DNA of 10,439 nucleotides, taken from assembly GCA_026770615.1 (NCBI GenBank), contig MU631363.1, forward strand, positions 385,349 through 395,787, read 5' to 3'. The notes below the pieces were generated by a model. That model ran no database searches. It saw only the letters and a program-made list of their open reading frames with translations, and was not told where the DNA came from. The number at the start of each line of letters is the position of its first letter. Within the stretch, counting starts at the first letter, position 1. Shown piece by piece: positions 6,669 through 10,439 of the stretch. Origin of the DNA: Pavlovales sp. CCMP2436. Its lineage: Eukaryota > Haptophyta > Pavlovophyceae > Pavlovales. The position numbers were made by a program, and so were the translations under genes.

Positions 6669-7367
6669 TTAAGCTTGGCCCCGCGCCTGGCCCCTGCTCC
6701 CGCACCCGGCCCCGCGCCCGCGCTCGTCCGCGTACCCGGCCGCGCGCCCAGCCGCGCGCCCAGCTCCCGCGTGCTGTGCCCCGTGCCCGGTCGCCACACC
6801 CCGTGCCCCGCGCCCAGCCCCCGAGTCCTGCGCCTCGCGTCCCTCGGTGCCAGCAGCCTCGCCGTCCTCGTCCTCGCTCTCACTGGCATGCACGTTTGCC
6901 GCATCCGCACGCCGCGCAGCTACAGCTACCGCGGGGTCCTTCCTCACTGCCACCCACAAGCGCGTGCGGCCGTAGTCGGCAGCGAAAAGCTTCTGCGTCC
7001 AAATGTGCCCGGTAGTCGAGTCCAACTCGTCGGGGTACCAGACCTGGTAATCAGCCCCGATGCCAAGCCGTTTGCCATTGAAGTTGCCGAGCGCCCAGCC
7101 TGCGCACAAAAGTGGGTCAGAGCTGCGTCTGGCAGATGGCGCGAGCTTCTCGCTGCGCGGCAGCGCAGTCACGGACGCGGCCGCCTTCAACTCGCCAGCC
7201 GCGTTGAACGCCAGCGTCAGCTTCAGCGCCACAAGCGGTAGCACAGCCGCGGGTAAAGGCAAGTCGACGATCATCGAGTCGGACGCCGAAGCGCCTGCCG
7301 CGGCAGGCGTATGCGGACGCTCGAGCCACCTGGAGAGCGAACCCTGCCTCGACTTCGAAGCTGACAT
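6669..7367 (-). CDS. Unrecognised protein of about 232 aa with acidic and Gly/Ala/Arg-rich tail
   Basis: The frame opens at ATG 7367-7365 (upstream in-frame sequence to 7538 lacks ATG and crosses AT-rich repeat) and ends TAA at 6671-6669. The N-terminus MSASKSRQGSLSRWLERP contains Q8-x2-L11-x2-W14-L15, close to a PCNA-interacting (PIP) box. The centre has aromatic-rich conserved-looking sequence, GNFNGKRLGIGADYQVWYPD and IWTQKLFAADYGRTRLWVAV, suggesting a folded domain of about 100 residues. An acidic patch (SESEDEDGEA) follows. The last ~65 residues are low-complexity Gly/Ala/Arg and may be read-through of GC-rich repeat. I do not recognise the family. Location among mobile elements suggests a transposon-borne or decaying gene. 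Confidence 0.45.
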   Translation of the reverse strand: MSASKSRQGSLSRWLERPHTPAAAGASASDSMIVDLPLPAAVLPLVALKLTLAFNAAGELKAAASVTALPRSEKLAPSARRSSDPLLCAGWALGNFNGKRLGIGADYQVWYPDELDSTTGHIWTQKLFAADYGRTRLWVAVRKDPAVAVAARRADAANVHASESEDEDGEAAGTEGREAQDSGAGRGARGVATGHGAQHAGAGRAAGRAAGYADERGRGAGCGSRGQARGQA

Positions 7368-7420
7368 CGTGCCAAAGTAACTAACTGGCGTTTTATTTCG
7401 TTTTTTTTCGAATAAACTTT

Positions 7421-7480
7421 TGACCGATTGTGACCGAAAATCCGTCAGATCTGATTTATTTTGACCGACAGTATGACCTA
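7421..7480. repeat. Second TGACCG-rich repeat block
   Basis: TTTTGACCGATTGTGACCGA, then AATCCGTCAGAT and TTATTTTGACCGACAG, follow the same order and orientation as 4292-4345 (TGACCGAAGATCCGTCAGAT, then CATTTTGACCGATACA). The two blocks are clearly related and about 3.1 kb apart. This copy lies 55-115 bp upstream of the minus-strand gene starting at 7367. Confidence 0.7.
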
Positions 7481-7530
7481 AGATTTTTGGACGAAGACTA
7501 CCACACAGGAGGTCGGGGAGGAGCAAGAAG

Positions 7531-7620
7531 ATGAGCAAGCAGGGGCTCGGTGCTTCTGACTACCGGAAGGCGGGGGCGCTGGCCGTAGAAGCGCCCAAGG
7601 CCAAAAAGGCCAGGAAGTAA
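7531..7620 (+). CDS. Possible 29-residue basic peptide
   Basis: ATG 7531 to TAA 7618-7620 encodes MSKQGLGASDYRKAGALAVE and then APKAKKARK, a basic C-terminus resembling a nuclear localisation signal. The frame extends open and basic a little upstream of the ATG (RRSGRSKK), so it could be a last exon rather than a whole gene. AT-rich sequence follows immediately after the stop, which fits a gene end. Nothing is recognised; chance is possible. Confidence 0.2.
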   Translation: MSKQGLGASDYRKAGALAVEAPKAKKARK

Positions 7621-8033
7621 ATTTGAGTCTTTAGTAGAAGTTAATTGTTTAACTAGTTAGTACGGTAAATTCGAATTTTAAACATAACTAGTTATAGTGA
7701 GTTAGTAACTAACGACTATTCTAACTAACCGACCCTATTTTGACTACTACCAGTCATTTTGTGTCGAGTAGTAAACTATTCTTTTAAATTCGTCTCAGAA
7801 ATCTGTGCATGGGATAGTATCGATAGGTAGAATTGTTCATTTTTAATGTTCTGGTTCAACCCCAAACACGAGTTCGGCAGAGGGCGGCCGCCGCTCCATC
7901 CAGCATCCAGCGCCCGCCCGTCCGCCACGGGTACCTGCGCAAAAAAGAAGGGGGGGGGTTGTTAATTTGGTATTGAAGAATACGGCCAGGGTAGACAGCG
8001 AGAGCCAGTTACCGTGCGCAGCTGATACGTGAT
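7621..8033. other. AT-rich intergenic region
   Basis: No gene is seen. Bases 7621-7860 are AT-rich with repeated AACTAGTTA and AACTAAC motifs. Bases 7870-7930 are a GC-rich patch. A run of nine G lies at about 7951-7959. The region separates the convergent ends of the small + ORF (7620) and the - strand gene ending at 8034. Confidence 0.6.
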
Positions 8034-8634
8034 TCACGGAGCATCCGACTTTGCGATCATCTTGCCGTACGCCCCCTTCGCAGGTCTCTTGCCACCGGCT
8101 CTGGACATCGTCTTCTTCGTGCTGGGAGAGAGCGACAGCGGGTTGGTCTCGTCCTCAGCCATCGTGAGGATCGTGCTGATCGACAGGCCGAAGGTCGCAG
8201 GCGTAATCAGCTGCATCTCGCCGAGGGCTTCGAGCGGCACAGCTGCTCCTGAGTCAGTTCCGACTGGAAACGACGCAGGTGTTATGGTGCGCGCGTGCTT
8301 GGTCAGTGCCGACGCGGGGTTCGCGCGGTGCCGACTCGCGCTCGCGCGCGCAAGCTCGCGTACCTTTGTGGACGTGTGTAAAATGTGGAATGCTCGTATC
8401 AGTGCAAAGGATGGTGATCAAGACGTCCTTCTCGAGCCACTTGCACCTCCAATCGCACGAGCTTGGCGGCGACCTGAATGTGCACCTCCACCTGTTCGGC
8501 CCATCAGGGATGAGGTTACTAGCAGGGCCGCAGATGCCCCGCTCGTGGGAGTCGAACGCAGCTTGCGCAGCAACCCTGTCCTTGCCGCGGTAGACCACAA
8601 CTCTCACATCTTCGTCGTAGGGGGATTGGCGCGA
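8034..8634 (-). CDS. Two-exon gene with WRKY-GCM1-like zinc finger (exons 8634-8364 and 8263-8034)
   Basis: Exon 1 reads VRVVVYRGKDRVAAQAAFDS, then SNLIPDGPNRWRCTFRSPPS and SCDWRCKWLEKDVLITILC, and ends at HFTHVHK. Its Cys and His spacing, C-x8-C-x23-H-x2-H with RWRC and CDWRCK, resembles the WRKY-GCM1 zinc fingers at the N-termini of Mutator-like transposases and in FLYWCH proteins. It would bind DNA. A 100-bp GT-AG intron (8363-8264) joins it in frame to exon 2, which encodes GEMQLITPATFGLSISTILT and a basic tail, SRAGGKRPAKGAYGK, ending SDAP. No ATG is in exon 1. The frame is closed by TAG at 8637-8635, just where an acceptor (CAATTAG) would allow another upstream exon. There is no transposase catalytic domain here, so it may be a truncated or co-opted transposon protein. 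Confidence 0.5.
8264..8363 (-). other. 100-bp GT-AG intron
   Basis: Read on the minus strand, CACAAAG precedes GTACGCGAG and the segment ends TCGTTTCCAG before TCGGAACTG. Removing it joins two different frames in phase 1 (a split Val codon) without a stop. The segment itself is GC-rich and would otherwise break the protein. Confidence 0.55.
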
Positions 8635-8637
8635 CTA

Positions 8638-9034
8638 ATTGAAGCGGCCCGTAATGCCCTTCCCAGCACGGGGGCCGGGCCCAGCAGCAGCTGGCACGGC
8701 GGCCGCAGATAGCCCAGCAACGGCCGACACGGCGGTCTCAGATGGCCCAGCGGCCAGCGCGGTAAGCTCGGGCGCAGCGGTCAGCGCGGCGGGCGCGGCC
8801 GGCGCGTCGTATGCGGGAGCGGTCGGTGCGTCGTCTGCGAAGGCCAGCGCGGCGGTAGGTGCGGCCGGAGCGGTGGCCTGCACGGTTGACGCCGCCGTCG
8901 TCTGCTCTGCGGGAAACGGCCGGCGCGGTCAGCTCGGGCGCGGTGATCGGCACGACGCCCGCCGCGACGCCTGCCGCGATGCCCGGGGCCGGCGCGTCGC
9001 GGCCGAGCAGCCAGCTCAACCCCGCCCATGACAT
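8638..9034 (-). CDS. Ala/Pro-rich low-complexity coding, possible 5' part of the zinc-finger gene
   Basis: On the minus strand an open frame from about 8919 to 8638 encodes Ala/Pro/Thr-rich sequence (TAALAFADDAPTAPAYDAPA, then TAAPELTALAAGPSE). It ends at a TAG that is in the same frame as the zinc-finger exon downstream. In another frame, ATG 9034 gives MSWAGLSWLLGRDAPAPGIA and a similar phrase, ITAPELTAPAV. The near repetition suggests one repetitive protein with a frame change or intron near 8925. The DNA contains related GGCGCGGCCGGCGCGTCG-type units. The opposite strand is also open and Ala-rich, so strand choice is not secure. Confidence 0.25.
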
Positions 9035-9223
9035 GCCTCGTGCGCAAGCGCGCGAAGCTCCGCAGCTCAGAATTACGGTACTTAACGATTGTTCCCTGGA
9101 CACGCGTGTACTGGACACATTAGGAAAGCCGGGAAAGGAGCATGGATCAACTTGCATGGATGCCACTCAGAGGAGCAAAAGGAGGTGTGCGTGCCGTTAC
9201 TGAGAACATTTGCGCGGAGCAAC

Positions 9224-10012
9224 ATGCAGTCACCCGAGCCGAACATGATGGCGCGCGAGCTGGTCGGGCGCACCGAGCTCGTCGTGAAGCAGCTGCGGAA
9301 GGGCTGCTTGCAAGAATGCTTAGGCTGCGAGGCGAAGAGCGAGTTCGCTGTCACCGATCCGTCGGGCACGCGGCTCTTCTACCTCTCAGAGAAATCGAGC
9401 TGTCTCATCCGCCTCTGCTGCGCCTCAATCCGGCCCTGGATGACAACACTCACGCTCGGGGGCGAGGCGGCGGGCGGCGAGCCGCTCGTGATCTACGAGC
9501 GACCGTTCCGATGCCATCCGGGGCCCATGAAGTGCTGCTGCTACCAGCAGTTGAGCGCCAAGGACGCGCGCACGGGCGCGGTTCTCGGATCCGTCGTCGA
9601 GACGCTCTACTGCTGTGTTCCACAGATGGCTGTGCTCGACGCAGCTGGGGTCAGGACACACTTCATCCACCAGCCCACGTGTTGTGCCGGGATGTGCGTC
9701 TCCATGTTTGACATCAACGGTGGCGGTTGCTGCAAGGTGCCTTTTAAAATGTACCCTGATCCTGCATACTGGGGCGCCTCGGCCAGTCCCGAGCCGGTCG
9801 GCAAGATCGTCAAGGTCTGGGGCGGCTGGAGCCGCGAGATTTTAACCGACGCAGACACATTTGCTATGAGTGCGCCTGCGGGCGCGTCGAGCGAGCAGAT
9901 CGCCGTCATGGTGGGTGCCACCCTTTTGATCAACGAGCTCTTCTTTGAGAGTTACCAAGCGGGCAACACGGGCGAGGGGCGCGAGGCCGGGGTCAGCAAC
10001 TCAATGCTCTGA
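9224..10012 (+). CDS. Phospholipid scramblase family protein
   Basis: From the first in-frame ATG (9224) the product is 262 residues, ending TGA at 10010-10012. That is about the size of the scramblase core domain. Family signatures in order are VVKQLRKGCLQECLGCEAKS, LFYLSEKSSCLIRLCCASIR, VIYERPFRCHPGPMKCCCYQ, GKIVKVWGGWSREILTDADTF, and a C-terminal hydrophobic segment IAVMVGATLLINELFF (about residues 226-241) as the single membrane helix. D209-A-D211-T-F213 begins the conserved segment linked to Ca2+ binding. Cysteine clusters (CC, CCC, CC, CCxxxC, CC) suggest palmitoylation, as in animal scramblases. It would move phospholipids between membrane leaflets, probably at the plasma membrane or endomembranes. 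The frame is open back to 9089 without ATG, so an upstream exon could add residues. It appears intact and intronless here. Confidence 0.93.
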   Translation: MQSPEPNMMARELVGRTELVVKQLRKGCLQECLGCEAKSEFAVTDPSGTRLFYLSEKSSCLIRLCCASIRPWMTTLTLGGEAAGGEPLVIYERPFRCHPGPMKCCCYQQLSAKDARTGAVLGSVVETLYCCVPQMAVLDAAGVRTHFIHQPTCCAGMCVSMFDINGGGCCKVPFKMYPDPAYWGASASPEPVGKIVKVWGGWSREILTDADTFAMSAPAGASSEQIAVMVGATLLINELFFESYQAGNTGEGREAGVSNSML

Positions 10013-10207
10013 GTATGAGCGTCTTCCAGCCAGTGGATACCGTCATCCGACGAGTGGCGCAGAGAGTGGCCACGAGTACTCCTGATAAATCAAGCCAGTG
10101 ACTGAACAACACCTGTTGAATCATGCTGAGCCACTAATATATATATATACATATACTAATGATGAATCTAACAATAACTAATCAAAACTAACAAAAGCTT
10201 ATAAATA
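10013..10207. other. Downstream region of the scramblase gene
   Basis: No gene is seen. The first ~120 bp are mixed sequence and probably 3' untranslated (TGATAAATCA near 10083). An interrupted (TA)n tract lies at about 10136-10155, then AT-rich sequence with TATAAATA at 10200-10207. Confidence 0.4.
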
Positions 10208-10353
10208 CACAACATTCAGAACAGTCAGACGCCAGCTTGGATTCCTATCATTAATATACTGATAGGGATTCAAGCTGGCGTCTGACTGTTCTGAATGTTT
10301 TGCTGGTCTGAGCGCTGCGTCGCCCATTGCCTGCTGCGTGCCTTAGTCGGCTG
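10208..10353. mobile_element. Two opposed copies of the retroelement 3' end forming a foldback
   Basis: Bases 10211-10250 match 6601-6640 in direct orientation (best over the first ~28 bp). Bases 10260-10353 match 6540-6640 in inverted orientation with few differences. The two copies meet 3' end to 3' end, so 10211-10250 and 10260-10299 pair as a 40-bp stem (38 of 40) around a 9-nt AT loop. Flanking (TA)n tracts lie at about 10136-10155 and 10364-10386. Confidence 0.8.
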
Positions 10354-10361
10354 CGCTGGCC

Positions 10362-10386
10362 TCTAATATATATATATATATATATA
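10362..10386. repeat. (TA)n microsatellite
   Basis: TAATATATATATATATATAT-type tract directly next to the 5'-truncated end of the inverted retroelement tail. Confidence 0.9.
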
Positions 10387-10439
10387 GTAGACCGCACACA
10401 GGGGATTTGAGGGGAGGGGAGGTGGGTATCACGGTGCTG

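Noticed and set aside
6573..7241. 222-residue + strand frame
   Set aside because: It runs through the retroelement tail, the CATA tract and a Pro/Ala-rich repeat; the minus-strand frame has the better-looking folded region.
8029..8712. 227-residue open frame on the + strand
   Set aside because: It overlaps the minus-strand two-exon gene, whose finger spacing and frame-restoring intron are more specific. No recognisable domain was seen in the + product.
1..10439. CRISPR array, bacterial operon, tRNA or rRNA genes
   Set aside because: No regular spaced repeats of CRISPR type, no ribosome-binding-site-led operon layout and no cloverleaf or rRNA-like sequence was recognised.

Overview
The window looks like a repeat-dense stretch of a GC-rich nuclear genome from a unicellular eukaryote. 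A haptophyte or similar alga is my guess, not a proof. The reasons are GT-AG introns that restore reading frames, a eukaryotic phospholipid scramblase, Ty1/copia-type retroelement remains, a non-LTR retroelement 3' tail, long Ala/Pro/Gly-rich coding, and microsatellites ((CATA)n, (TA)n, (GGC)n).

Layout. Bases 1-6079 form one nested mobile-element complex. Its left end (1-115) has an inverted counterpart on the right, but that counterpart is split in two (4580-4631 and 6013-6079) by a 1.38-kb G/T-rich insertion flanked by a short target duplication. Inside the terminal repeats lies a decayed Ty1/copia-type gag - protease - pre-integrase - integrase series on the + strand (about 454-4259). It is broken by a stop codon, frame changes and a 52-bp tandem duplication. 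No reverse transcriptase, RNase H or LTR was seen. An AT-rich 158-bp segment inside the integrase part behaves like an intron with near-duplicated borders (introner-like).

Bases 6091-6664 hold a 5'-truncated 3' end of a probable non-LTR retroelement between two (CATA)n tracts. Its last ~100 bp recur at 10208-10353 as two opposed copies forming a near-perfect 40-bp foldback. Bases 6669-7367 (- strand) encode an unrecognised ~232-aa protein. Its upstream region shares a TGACCG-rich repeat with 4260-4368. Bases 7621-8033 are AT-rich and largely empty.

Bases 8034-8634 (- strand) are the best-supported unknown gene: two exons joined by a 100-bp intron, with a C-x8-C-x23-H-x2-H arrangement like the WRKY-GCM1 zinc fingers of Mutator-like transposases and FLYWCH proteins. 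Upstream of it is an Ala/Pro-rich stretch in the same frame, separated by one TAG. Bases 9224-10012 (+ strand) encode a phospholipid scramblase, the only clearly intact conserved host gene.

There is no sign of an operon-like pathway. The main story is nested insertion of several element classes beside one housekeeping-type membrane gene, with two small minus-strand genes that may also be transposon-derived.
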